Positions 1-6,634 of a DNA stretch of 11,881 nt are shown here, piece by piece. This stretch comes from Nitrospiraceae bacterium (GTDB taxonomy: Bacteria > Nitrospirota > Nitrospiria > Nitrospirales > Nitrospiraceae). Made by a program: the position numbers and the translations under genes. The number at the start of each line of letters is the position of its first letter. The first letter of the stretch is position 1. The stretch spans positions 1-11,881 of the forward strand of contig JAABQN010000045.1 of NCBI GenBank assembly GCA_011391455.1, read 5' to 3'. The notes beneath the pieces were generated by a model. It did not search any database. It was not told the origin of the DNA and saw only the letters and a program-made list of their open reading frames with translations.

Positions 1-1125
1 GCCCTCGTCGTATTTCGCCTCAGCAGCGGCGCCAAGACCGATGCCCGCAAAACCCGCGTCATCACCGTCGCCACCGTAGCGCCGCTGAAACAGGACCTCG
101 ACATTCGACTCAGCTATACCGCCGACATCATGCCCAACCAATCGGTCAATCTGTTCTCACGGGTGAACGGCTACATTGCCAAAATCTATGTCGATAAGGG
201 AGACCTGGTCAAAGCCAACCAGCTTCTGATCGAGATCGATCACTCGGATTATCGGCATGCCGTCGACCAGGCCAAGGCAAACCTGGCTGCAGCCAAAGCG
301 CGAGTCTCACAGCAGGATGCCAGCGTTCGCAACACCACCCTCACGCTCAATCGGATGCAGGCGTTGATCAAAGACCAATTTGTCTCGCAGCAAGATCTGG
401 ATAACGCCCAGGTCGCGTACGACGCAGCGGCGGCGGCGCTCGACTCGCTCCGCGCGCAGGTCCAGCAAATGGAGGTTGCCCTGGCGCAGGCCGAGACGAA
501 CCTGGCCTACTCGTATATCCGTGCGCCCTTCGCGGGTTACGTGGCCGAACGCAACCTTGATCTCGGTTCCTATGTCAGCGGAACAACCGCTGGCACCTCC
601 ACCATCTCGCGTGGGATTCTCACCCTCCATGAGATCCAGACCGTCCGCATTCTGATCGAGGTCGTCGAAAAAGACGTCCCGCTCATCCAGGTAGGCCAAA
701 AGGCGGAAGTTCGCGCCGAGGCTTATCCCAATCGCACCTTCGAGGGCACGGTCACCCGCATCGTCCAAGCGCTGAACCGGGCCACCCGCACGATGACGAT
801 CGAGGTGGATCTCCCCAACAAAGATCATGTCTTGAAGGGCGGCATGTTCGCCCGAGTAGAGGTTCTGGTCGGCGCCCATCGGAACGCGATTCAGATTCCC
901 CTCGACGCCGTAAGCCGATTAGAGGACTCCCAATATGTCTACATTGTGCGCGAAGAAAAGGCCCAGCGGGTGCCGGTGGAAATCGGAGTCCGCGACGAGA
1001 ACCGGGTAGAGATCACCAAAGGCTTGGACGGGTCGGAGCAGGTGATCGTCTCCGGGAAAGACCTCGTGCATGACGGCACACCGGTGCAGACGCAACCCCT
1101 CCAACCGGTGAGAAGTGAGGGGTAA
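1..1125 (+). CDS. RND efflux periplasmic adaptor (membrane fusion protein), 5'-truncated by window edge
   Basis: The frame is open from base 1, so the true start and the membrane anchor or signal peptide lie upstream; 374 residues are visible. The first visible residues (ALVVFRLSSG) look like the end of an N-terminal membrane segment. Then come a first lipoyl half-motif (SRVNGYIAKIYVDKGDLVKA, about residues 52-71), an alanine- and glutamine-rich coiled-coil hairpin (about 82-168), the second lipoyl half (IRAPFAGYVAERNLDLGSYV, about 173-192) and beta-barrel and membrane-proximal domains to the C terminus. This order is typical of HlyD/AcrA-type adaptors, which bridge an inner-membrane RND pump to an outer-membrane channel. 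The RND gene follows 100 bp downstream on the same strand, so the pair is very probably one efflux system. The last residues (VRSEG) and the stop are encoded inside the left arm of a G-rich inverted repeat. The exported substrate cannot be read from the sequence. Confidence 0.95.
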   Translation, partial: ALVVFRLSSGAKTDARKTRVITVATVAPLKQDLDIRLSYTADIMPNQSVNLFSRVNGYIAKIYVDKGDLVKANQLLIEIDHSDYRHAVDQAKANLAAAKARVSQQDASVRNTTLTLNRMQALIKDQFVSQQDLDNAQVAYDAAAAALDSLRAQVQQMEVALAQAETNLAYSYIRAPFAGYVAERNLDLGSYVSGTTAGTSTISRGILTLHEIQTVRILIEVVEKDVPLIQVGQKAEVRAEAYPNRTFEGTVTRIVQALNRATRTMTIEVDLPNKDHVLKGGMFARVEVLVGAHRNAIQIPLDAVSRLEDSQYVYIVREEKAQRVPVEIGVRDENRVEITKGLDGSEQVIVSGKDLVHDGTPVQTQPLQPVRSEG

Positions 1126-1215
1126 GGGGTGAAGGGATGAATACACCGAATATCCAAGAGCTCTCACATCGAGCCATCATTTTTCGCCCCTTACGCCTCA
1201 CCCCTAACCCCTCAC
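1107..1215. repeat. Inverted repeat filling the adaptor-RND gap
   Basis: The motif GTGAGGGGTAAGGGGTGA (1115-1132) returns as its reverse complement at 1198-1215 with 17 of 18 bases matching; looser similarity extends outward to 1107-1136 and 1185-1215. The left arm contains the TAA stop of the adaptor gene, and the right arm ends 10 bp before the RND start codon. A transcript crossing the gap could fold into a long stem with a loop of about 65 nt. This could lower RND translation relative to the adaptor or stabilise the upstream mRNA. That role is inferred; the repeat itself is seen directly. Confidence 0.8.
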
Positions 1216-1225
1216 CTATCCCGCT

Positions 1226-4200
1226 ATGTGGCTGACCCTCCTCGCACTTCGCAACGGCATCGGCATCCTGATGCTGTCCTTGGCCATGGTGATCCTGGGT
1301 GCCACCTCCGTCCAGCGGCTGCCGGTGGATCTCTTTCCACAGATTCAAGTGCCCGTCGCCTTCGTCGGCGTGATCTATAAAGGCGCCCCACCGCTCGACA
1401 TCGAACAGAGTGTCGTCTATCCCATCGAGAAGGCCGTCAGTTCTGCGTCGAACGTCGAGCATGTCGAGTCGTTCGCCAAGCAGGGCATCGGGGCGGTACA
1501 GATCTGGTTCAACTGGGGCGCGGACATTAACGTCGGCCAGATGGAGGTGATGCAACGCGTCACCCAAATTCTCAATAGTCTCCCTCCTGGCATCCTGCAA
1601 CCCTTTATCGTCAAATTCGATGTCTCTAATATCCCCGTCTCTCTCGTGACGGTCTCCAGTGACGATCTCGACGAACGGGCTCTCTACGACCTGGCCGCCA
1701 ATACGATTGCCCCGCAGATCGAACAGATCGCCAACGTCGCCGCCGCCACCGTGGAAGGCGGAAAGATCCGCCAAATCAATATCAACCTCGACCCGGCGCT
1801 GCTGAACGCCCGGAGCCTCTCGATCCTCGACGTCGTCAAATCCGTGAAAGCCGCCAACATCATCCTTCCCTCGGGCGACATCAAGGCCGGCAATCTGGAC
1901 TACAACGTCTTCACCAATAATCAATTCCGTTCCGTCGACCCGATTCAGGACGTGATCGTGAAGGTCAACCAACAGGGCAGCCCCGTGCGCGTACGAGATG
2001 TTGGAACCGTAACCGATTCGTCGGACATTCAGACCAATATCGTCAGGACGGACGGAACCAGGGCCGTGTATCTTCGGGTAAACAAGCAGCCCATCGCCAA
2101 CACCGTGGCGGTGGTCGATGCACTGCGCACGGCCCTGCCGAAGATGGTCGGCATTCCGCCCAGCGTAAAAGTCGGCATATCTTTCGACCAATCGGTCTAT
2201 ATCCGCCAGTCCATCAGCAACCTCATCGAACAGGCGCTGCATGGATCGCTGCTGGCGGCTGCGGTCATCTTGATTTTTCTCCGCAACTTTACAAGCACAC
2301 TGATCATTTCTGTCGCCATTCCCCTCTCGATCATGGTGACCTTCATCGTACTGTACTTCTCAGGGCAAACCCTGAACGTGTTCACCCTGGGAGGCTTGGC
2401 CCTTGGGATCGGCCGGCTCGTCGACGACTCCATTGTGGAACTTGAGAACATTCAACGCCATCTCAATACCACGGCCCGCCGCTGGGACGCGATCTTGGAA
2501 GCGGCCCGCGAAGTGGCAATGCCCATTCTCGCTTCGACGGTCACCACCGTCGTCGTCTTTCTCCCGATTTTCTTCGTCGCCGGGATAGCCCGGTTACTCC
2601 TGATTCCCCTGACCATCACCATCGCAATCTCGCTGTTTACCTCCTTTTTCGTCTCCCGCACGGTCACCCCGGCGCTCTGCTACAGATTCCTCAAGCCGGA
2701 ACAGGAGTCTCACCGTTCGATGCCCGCCTGGTTCGTTCGCCTGATGGATTGGAGCCGCGAACGGTACGAGTCGCTGGACAAGGGCTACGAGCAGTCCCTC
2801 CGTTGGGTCTTGGCCCATCGCTGGCGTTTCATCGCCGGCGTCCTGCTCATCTTCGCTGCCTCACTCATGCTGGCGCCAAAAATCGGTACGGAGTTTTTGC
2901 CGATATCGGATGAAAGCCAGTTCCGCATCGTCCTACGCGGACCGGTCGGTCAGCGAGTGGAGAAAACCGAGCAGCAAGTAGCGGAAATCGAACGGGTACT
3001 GCGGGCACAAATCCCTGCTGAAGAACTGGAAACCATTGTCTCCAGTACCGGCGTGTTGGCCCAGGGCCGTTCCTCCCTGTTCAACCCGAATACCGGTCCC
3101 CATACCTCAAGCATCTCCGTCCATCTCGTCACGCCGGACAAGCGGAAAAGAAACCAAGTGCAAATCATGAACGACGTGAGGCCCAAAGTCCTCAAACTCT
3201 TTCCGGGCGTCGCGATGTTTTTCGATCCTGGAGGGCTCATCAAGCGAATTACCAGCTTTGGGTCGCAGAAATCCGTCGACGTGGAGATTTACGGCTACGA
3301 TTTCGAAAAAGCGCGGGAAGTGATCCGGCAAGTCGAAAGCGTGATGCACCAGATACCGGGTTTGGCCGACATCGAAGTCAGCCGCGAGGAGAACTATCCC
3401 GAGGTCAACGTGGTGGTAGATCGAGAGAAGGCCGCCCTCCTTGGCATCAGTGAAGCGGACGTCGCCAACTCCGTGCTCTTCTCACTCAATGGCAACGGCC
3501 CCACCGACCCTATCATCTACACCGACCCCCAGAATGGGAATGAATACTACATCAGCGCCTGGCTCGCGGAAGAACACCGAAAGGACTTCACGGACATCGA
3601 GAACATCATTTTGACCGGGCGAACTGGAGAGCCGGTCCTCCTCAAAAACGTCGCCTCGCTTAAACTCAATGCCGGACCGGTGAAGATCGACCGCAAGTAC
3701 TTTCAACGGGTGGTCCATGTGACCGCCAACCCGGTGGATCGGGACCTCGGCGCCGTCGCCACCGACCTGGAAGCCGCCATTGCCAAGATCCAGCTCCCCT
3801 CCGGCTTCAGCATCCGGTCGGCCGGTCAGATTCAGCAACAGCGGGAAACCTTTGAGGGCCTGTTGTTTGCGACAGCCCTGGCACTGGTCCTCGTGTACAT
3901 GGTGATGGCCGCGCAGTTCAAATCGCTGATCGACCCCTTCATCATCATGTTTTCGGTCCCGATGGGCCTTCCCGGCGTAATCCTCATCCTCTTCCTGACC
4001 GATACCACCCTCTCCACCACGTCGATGATGGGCATTATCATGATGCTGGGCATCGTGGTCTCGAACGGCGTCCTGCTTGTCGACTATACGAACGTGCTGC
4101 GTCGGCGAGGGCGGGAGTTGCACGACGCGGCAGTCACCGCTGCAAAGACACGACTCCGGCCCATTCTGATGACCTCCCTCGCCACCGTATTAGGGCTGCT

Positions 4201-4405
4201 CCCTATGGCCATCGGCTGGGGAACCGGCGGCGAAACGAATGCCCCGTTAGCACGCGCAGTCGTCGGAGGGCTCAGCGTCTCGACGATCCTCACGCTCTTT
4301 CTCATCCCCACAGTCTATGTGATCTTAGAAGAGCGGTTTTCCCGCCACCCGGACAAGACACCGGAAAATGTCGATTGGATACCGGCTGAGCCGGCTGGTC
4401 GATAG
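1226..4405 (+). CDS. RND-family efflux transporter (HAE-1/AcrB-like inner-membrane pump)
   Basis: The gene encodes 1059 residues, the usual size for proton-driven RND pumps. The N terminus (LRNGIGILMLSLAMVILG, then QRLPVDLFPQI) is the classic TM1 followed by the first periplasmic domain. TM2-TM6 lie at about residues 335-480, TM7 near 533-550 and TM8-TM12 near 878-1035, giving the duplicated 12-TM plan with two large periplasmic loops. The paired proton-relay aspartates of TM4 are present (D400 and D401 in GRLVDDSIVELENIQRH). In TM10 the AcrB Lys940 position appears to be Ser946 (LGIVVSNGVLLVDY), as in some other RND subfamilies. The ATG at 1226 starts exactly at TM1, and no Shine-Dalgarno sequence precedes it: the leader is pyrimidine-rich because it is the right arm of an inverted repeat. 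It probably acts with the adaptor upstream and a TolC-like channel outside the window. A drug-type pump is favoured over a heavy-metal pump, but the substrate is unknown. Confidence 0.97.
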   Translation: MWLTLLALRNGIGILMLSLAMVILGATSVQRLPVDLFPQIQVPVAFVGVIYKGAPPLDIEQSVVYPIEKAVSSASNVEHVESFAKQGIGAVQIWFNWGADINVGQMEVMQRVTQILNSLPPGILQPFIVKFDVSNIPVSLVTVSSDDLDERALYDLAANTIAPQIEQIANVAAATVEGGKIRQININLDPALLNARSLSILDVVKSVKAANIILPSGDIKAGNLDYNVFTNNQFRSVDPIQDVIVKVNQQGSPVRVRDVGTVTDSSDIQTNIVRTDGTRAVYLRVNKQPIANTVAVVDALRTALPKMVGIPPSVKVGISFDQSVYIRQSISNLIEQALHGSLLAAAVILIFLRNFTSTLIISVAIPLSIMVTFIVLYFSGQTLNVFTLGGLALGIGRLVDDSIVELENIQRHLNTTARRWDAILEAAREVAMPILASTVTTVVVFLPIFFVAGIARLLLIPLTITIAISLFTSFFVSRTVTPALCYRFLKPEQESHRSMPAWFVRLMDWSRERYESLDKGYEQSLRWVLAHRWRFIAGVLLIFAASLMLAPKIGTEFLPISDESQFRIVLRGPVGQRVEKTEQQVAEIERVLRAQIPAEELETIVSSTGVLAQGRSSLFNPNTGPHTSSISVHLVTPDKRKRNQVQIMNDVRPKVLKLFPGVAMFFDPGGLIKRITSFGSQKSVDVEIYGYDFEKAREVIRQVESVMHQIPGLADIEVSREENYPEVNVVVDREKAALLGISEADVANSVLFSLNGNGPTDPIIYTDPQNGNEYYISAWLAEEHRKDFTDIENIILTGRTGEPVLLKNVASLKLNAGPVKIDRKYFQRVVHVTANPVDRDLGAVATDLEAAIAKIQLPSGFSIRSAGQIQQQRETFEGLLFATALALVLVYMVMAAQFKSLIDPFIIMFSVPMGLPGVILILFLTDTTLSTTSMMGIIMMLGIVVSNGVLLVDYTNVLRRRGRELHDAAVTAAKTRLRPILMTSLATVLGLLPMAIGWGTGGETNAPLARAVVGGLSVSTILTLFLIPTVYVILEERFSRHPDKTPENVDWIPAEPAGR

Positions 4406-4560
4406 AGCCGCGGCGCGTGAAGGGCGAGACTTGCGAGAAACGCGCGATTCGAAGTTCTAAGTTCTGGGTTCGAAGTTCCGAAAACCTCGAACTTCGGACC
4501 TCGAACCCTCCGCTTGTCTCGCTCGACCCGCCAGTCTCGCTCGGCCATGCTGCGGAGATG
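4406..4560. repeat. Convergent intergenic region with GAAGTTC-type inverted repeat
   Basis: The gap separates the end of the RND gene (+) from the end of the SCP-2 gene (-). It holds short direct repeats of (G/T)AAGTTC at 4451-4457, 4458-4464 and 4472-4478, with the inverse GAACTTC at 4489-4495. The segment 4466-4508 folds into an imperfect hairpin whose outer stem is GGGTTCGA/TCGAACCC, followed by an inner TCCGAA/TTCGGA stem. There is no strong T-tract on either strand. A bidirectional terminator role fits the convergent genes but is inferred. No coding sequence is supported here. Confidence 0.6.
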
Positions 4561-4893
4561 TTACCCTACCGTTGGAAAGAGCGCCTTCAGTTGCATCGCC
4601 AAGCCAATGTCCCCGCTGACCTTGATACGTCCAGTCATGGCGGCCGCTGGCCCGCTGAGCTGCCCCGTTAGGACCTTGAGGCAATCCTCTCCTGTCATCG
4701 AGAGCACAACGTGAGGGTCTGCATGCAGCCCCTCTGCAATCTGACAGGCTCCCTCCCGGATCGTGAGAGTATACTGCCCTCCCTGTGCGCCACTCAGATC
4801 GAATTGATAGACCGCATCAAGATCTTCGGCCGCATTTGAATCGAGCCGACCTGGAAGAAGCTGAAAAAACTCTTTGACCGTGGTGGGATTCAT
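4561..4893 (-). CDS. SCP-2 sterol-transfer-like small protein
   Basis: This 110-residue protein matches the layout of single-domain SCP-2 proteins: an N-terminal helix (TTVKEFFQLLPGRLD), a beta segment with YQFDLSG and GQYTLTIREG, the DPHVVLSMTGEDCLKVLTGQ segment (about residues 58-77), and the C-terminal GRIKVSGDIGLAMQLKALF helix that closes the lipid-binding cavity in this family. Such proteins bind hydrophobic ligands in the cytoplasm; the bacterial ligands are mostly unknown. The ATG at 4893 is chosen because the domain begins there. The frame stays open upstream to 5097, but that extension is antisense-like, arginine-rich and overlaps the speD-like gene. No clear ribosome binding site is visible. 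It lies 70 bp downstream of the speD-like gene on the same strand, with a strong hairpin between them, so co-transcription is possible but not certain. Confidence 0.85.
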   Translation of the reverse strand: MNPTTVKEFFQLLPGRLDSNAAEDLDAVYQFDLSGAQGGQYTLTIREGACQIAEGLHADPHVVLSMTGEDCLKVLTGQLSGPAAAMTGRIKVSGDIGLAMQLKALFPTVG

Positions 4894-4928
4894 AGTTTGT
4901 GGGAAGGCGAGGGCTGTTCGAATCGATA

Positions 4929-4964
4929 CCGGGAGCCGCGATGCCGCGGCTCCCGGTCTTTTTC
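4929..4964 (+). terminator. Perfect 12-bp hairpin with T-tract on the + strand
   Basis: The arm CCGGGAGCCGCG (4929-4940) pairs perfectly with CGCGGCTCCCGG (4945-4956) around a 4-nt loop, followed by TCTTTTTC. Read on the + strand this is a textbook intrinsic terminator. Both flanking genes are on the - strand, where the hairpin starts 7 bp after the speD-like stop and is not followed by a T-tract. It may stop rightward read-through from the RND operon before it runs antisense into the speD-like gene, or act as a 3' stabilising or processing stem for the leftward mRNA. Confidence 0.7.
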
Positions 4965-5404
4965 TAATAACGGAGCGTGACCGTCGTCGTACTGCGACGC
5001 GCGCCGAAAAAATCTTTGGAGAACGCCTCGACAACGGCAGGGTCATAGCCCTTGCAGCTGAAAATGTCGAGGTAAGCGTTGTTCGTATCGTTCGCAAAAT
5101 GGCCGCTGATCAACGAGGTTGAGATCAGCTGCACCATGGAATAGCCGGCCACGCGGCCTGAGCCAAAATCGACGACCTGGCACTCGCCAAAGCGTTTCAT
5201 GTCGATGAGCTCGCACAGCTCAGCAACATAGCGGCGGATATGGTCGGCATTGCGGATCAGGTCGGGGTTACAATCTTGAAGGTCGAGAGCGGTACAGAGT
5301 CCCCACGCTTTTCCCTCACCCACCATCTCCTGGGGGGCAATGGAATCGGCTACTGGGGACTCGGGTGGAAAGATTGCGGTCTCGGAATCAATCGGGCTAC
5401 TCAT
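4964..5404 (-). CDS. Divergent SpeD-fold pyruvoyl decarboxylase (S-adenosylmethionine decarboxylase homologue)
   Basis: The protein has 146 residues with about 30 extra at the N terminus (acidic and proline-rich) before the SpeD-like domain starting near WGLCTALDLQDCNP. Aligned by spacing to class 1b AdoMetDC (Thermotoga numbering), the processing serine Ser63 is S97, Ser55 is S89, His68 is H102 and Cys83 is C117, all with exact spacing. These residues normally generate the pyruvoyl cofactor and catalyse proton transfer. The usual ESH at the cleavage site is TSL here (96-98), and the WPE after the histidine is AND (104-106), so the ribose-contacting Glu becomes Asp. The protein therefore probably self-processes and decarboxylates something, in polyamine metabolism if the family role holds, but the substrate may be AdoMet or an amino acid. 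The ATG at 5404 is preceded by GAAAGGTG about 12 nt upstream. Confidence 0.85.
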   Translation of the reverse strand: MSSPIDSETAIFPPESPVADSIAPQEMVGEGKAWGLCTALDLQDCNPDLIRNADHIRRYVAELCELIDMKRFGECQVVDFGSGRVAGYSMVQLISTSLISGHFANDTNNAYLDIFSCKGYDPAVVEAFSKDFFGARRSTTTVTLRY

Positions 5405-5730
5405 AGAGGTTATACACCTTTCTGTTAGGAGTGTGAAAAAACTGTGATGATGGACTGCTGTTTCGGACTATACCACGAAAATTTTCATATGAGTGGTGAT
5501 GGAGAAACTTTTTTTCACCCGCCTACGCAGGAAGCCACAGCCGTAAAGCTGTGGGGGGAATGCGCAGCGGGTGTCCTCCGAAGCCTTGGCGAAGGGGGAC
5601 ACGCTTCGGCGGGTTCCGCCGAAGACACAAAAGGGACCACGGCTGTAAAGCCGTGGGGCTCCACACCTGGCGGTTCAGGGACTACTCGACCGATTGACAA
5701 GGTTCTCAGCGGTCGGAGAGAATGCCGCAC
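5405..5730. repeat. Gene-free region with twin covarying hairpins and inner stems
   Basis: Two 20-nt hairpins of identical design sit 102 bp apart: CCACAGC-CGTAAA-GCTGTGG at 5535-5554 and CCACGGC-TGTAAA-GCCGTGG at 5637-5656. They differ by an A-T to G-C pair in the stem, so pairing is kept, plus one loop base. Between them are a perfect 9-bp hairpin, CTTCGGCGG-GTT-CCGCCGAAG (5604-5624), and a GTGTCC/GGACAC pair (5571-5576 and 5597-5602). The arrangement resembles a REP/BIME-type unit: two palindromes around a structured spacer. The first part (5405-5520) is AT-richer and should hold the promoter of the speD-like gene, but I see no convincing -35/-10 pair. No coding sequence is supported. Confidence 0.75.
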
Positions 5731-5928
5731 ATGGCCAATGTCACTTCATATATCCCGAACCAGATTCCGCCTTCAGCCGATCTTCCCGATCGCCTCTGCA
5801 CCTGGTGCCGGGTAGCGATGAAAAAGCGCCTCGTCGGCGGCAAGCAATTCGTCCACTACACCTGCCCGAAATGTGTCTTCCAGCACACAACCAGGCTTGG
5901 CCCGAAACCACCCAGCCCCGCGCATTAA
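5731..5928 (+). CDS. Small zinc-ribbon-like protein
   Basis: This 65-residue protein contains two CxxC knuckles, CTWC (about residues 23-26) and CPKC (about 45-48), 18 residues apart and separated by a basic, glycine-containing stretch (MKKRLVGGKQ). This is the layout of a minimal zinc ribbon. There is no signal peptide or membrane segment, and the C terminus is proline-rich. The ATG at 5731 is preferred because GGAGAG (5715-5720) lies 10 nt upstream; the in-frame ATG at 5722 is too close to that site. It sits alone between two repeat blocks, with oppositely directed genes on both sides. Metal binding is inferred from the cysteines; the role is unknown. The chance that this is a spurious ORF is reduced by the paired CxxC motifs and the ribosome binding site. 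Confidence 0.6.
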   Translation: MANVTSYIPNQIPPSADLPDRLCTWCRVAMKKRLVGGKQFVHYTCPKCVFQHTTRLGPKPPSPAH

Positions 5929-5931
5929 CCA

Positions 5932-6030
5932 GGTCTATCTGGTCTATTCGGTCTGTCTCGTCTATTTGGTTGAACGGAACTAACTAGATGAACCAGACAG
6001 ACAAGATAGACCGAATAGACCAGACAGACC
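5932..6030. repeat. Inverted pair of 9-bp tandem-repeat tracts (40-bp arms)
   Basis: Four 9-bp units of consensus GGTCTATCT plus GGTT run from 5932 to 5971 (GGTCTATCT, GGTCTATTC, GGTCTGTCT, CGTCTATTT). The segment 5991-6030 is the reverse complement of such a tract, with 35 of 40 bases matching the first arm and a 19-bp spacer between. All five differences are transitions, so each could form a G-U wobble in the RNA of one strand or the other. A 7-unit open frame through the right arm would give NQTDKIDRIDQTDQT but looks incidental. The function is unknown; it lies just past the 3' ends of the zinc-ribbon gene (+) and the PilZ gene (-), where a bidirectional terminator would be expected. Confidence 0.85.
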
Positions 6031-6041
6031 AAACGATCAAG

Positions 6042-6057
6042 CCCGCCTACCGGCGGG
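6042..6057 (-). terminator. Short hairpin overlapping the PilZ stop codon
   Basis: CCCGCC and GGCGGG flank a 4-nt TACC loop. The TAG stop of the PilZ gene lies in the loop and stem (6047-6049). On the - strand the stem is followed by CTTGATCGTTTGG, a weak T-rich stretch, and then by the larger 9-bp-repeat hairpin. Terminator function is plausible but not strong. Confidence 0.5.
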
Positions 6058-6370
6058 AAAAGCTGGTCTGTACACGATCGTCGAAGATATGGGCCAGTCG
6101 TTCCCGGTCCTCCGGACTGATCGAAGTGATCTTCGAGCCGAACTTAGGGGAACGCACGTGGACGACTTCCAGCCCACAAGTCAAGGTTCTCCCTTGCTCA
6201 AGCTCGATCACGAGTTGAAGCGCATCGCCGCTCTTCACAAACATACGGCTTTCGATCCGGACACCTGTTTCGCTCACATCCAGAACCTTGCACGGCGCCG
6301 AGAGAGGCCCTCGCTGCAGGCGACCGGCCCGGCCTATTTCCACTCGCGACGATTTTCGTTTGAACCCCAT
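6047..6370 (-). CDS. PilZ-domain protein (probable c-di-GMP receptor)
   Basis: This is a 107-residue, single-domain protein. It begins with a basic segment (MGFKRKSSRVEIGRAGRL) containing spaced arginines in the place of the RxxxR motif, followed by CKVLDVSETGVRIES, which fits the D/N-x-S-x-x-G motif of PilZ domains (about residues 31-36). The remaining beta strands (ALQLVIELEQGRTLTCGLEVVHV and FGSKITSISPEDRERL) also fit. PilZ proteins bind cyclic di-GMP in the cytoplasm and alter motility, secretion or polysaccharide output; which of these applies is not visible. The start is clear: the ribosome binding site AGGAGG (CCTCCT at 6378-6383) lies 7 nt upstream of the ATG. The gene stands alone, with its stop codon inside a small hairpin. 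Confidence 0.85.
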   Translation of the reverse strand: MGFKRKSSRVEIGRAGRLQRGPLSAPCKVLDVSETGVRIESRMFVKSGDALQLVIELEQGRTLTCGLEVVHVRSPKFGSKITSISPEDRERLAHIFDDRVQTSFSRR

Positions 6371-6442
6371 GGTTCAACCTCCTGTTTTCGACATCATACG
6401 CAGGAGACACACAATGCCAAAGGAAATTGCCAAATAGCGATT

Positions 6443-6634
6443 GCCCACATTATTCACGAGGGTTCGTGACGAAACCGCCGAGACGCCACGCGAGACGGGC
6501 GCGCGGAGCAGCGAGGGAGGGAGGCATACTTGACACAGTATGTTGACCGACCGAGCGGCGAGCCCGCCCGCCGTCAGGCTTGTCGCAGCGGCGTATCGGC
6601 GGTTGCAGTAGAAGTCTTCGTGAATAATGCGGGC
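6443..6634. repeat. 192-bp palindromic MITE-like element
   Basis: The outer ends match as inverted repeats: GCCCACATTATTCACGAGGG (6443-6462) against the reverse complement of 6615-6634, 17 of 20 bases. A second inner pair, GAAACCGCCGAGACGCC (6471-6487), matches the reverse complement of 6590-6606 at 15 of 17. The centre carries CATACT-TGACAC-AGTATG (6525-6542). There is no coding frame of interest. The element lies upstream of the PilZ gene, and its right end runs into the stop codon of the DUF1499 gene (6634-6636). The symmetry and absence of a transposase suggest a non-autonomous repeat element of the MITE or REPIN kind; this is inferred from one copy. Confidence 0.7.

Noticed and set aside
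1013..2242. Long leftward open frame of 409 codons opposite the adaptor end and RND gene
   Set aside because: Fully antisense to well-recognised efflux genes; the composition (His-, Asp-, Gly- and Arg-rich) is typical of a shadow frame.
4894..5097. N-terminal extension of the SCP-2 frame
   Set aside because: It overlaps the speD-like gene in another frame, is Arg/Ser-rich and spans the hairpin; the SCP-2 domain begins at the ATG at 4893.
5467..5495. Possible promoter for the speD-like gene (TATAGT on the - strand)
   Set aside because: A reasonable -10 but no -35 resembling TTGACA at 16-18 bp; not strong enough to list.
5932..6030. Possible CRISPR-like array
   Set aside because: The units are 9 bp, contiguous and degenerate, with no spacers and no cas genes nearby.
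5988..6218. Open frame starting with NQTDKIDRIDQTDQT repeats
   Set aside because: The repeats come from the 9-bp DNA tract and the remainder is antisense to the PilZ gene; no ribosome binding site.
6414..6437. Seven-codon frame MPKEIAK with AGGAG upstream, on the + strand before the 192-bp element
   Set aside because: Too short to support, with no downstream gene on that strand for it to regulate as a leader peptide.
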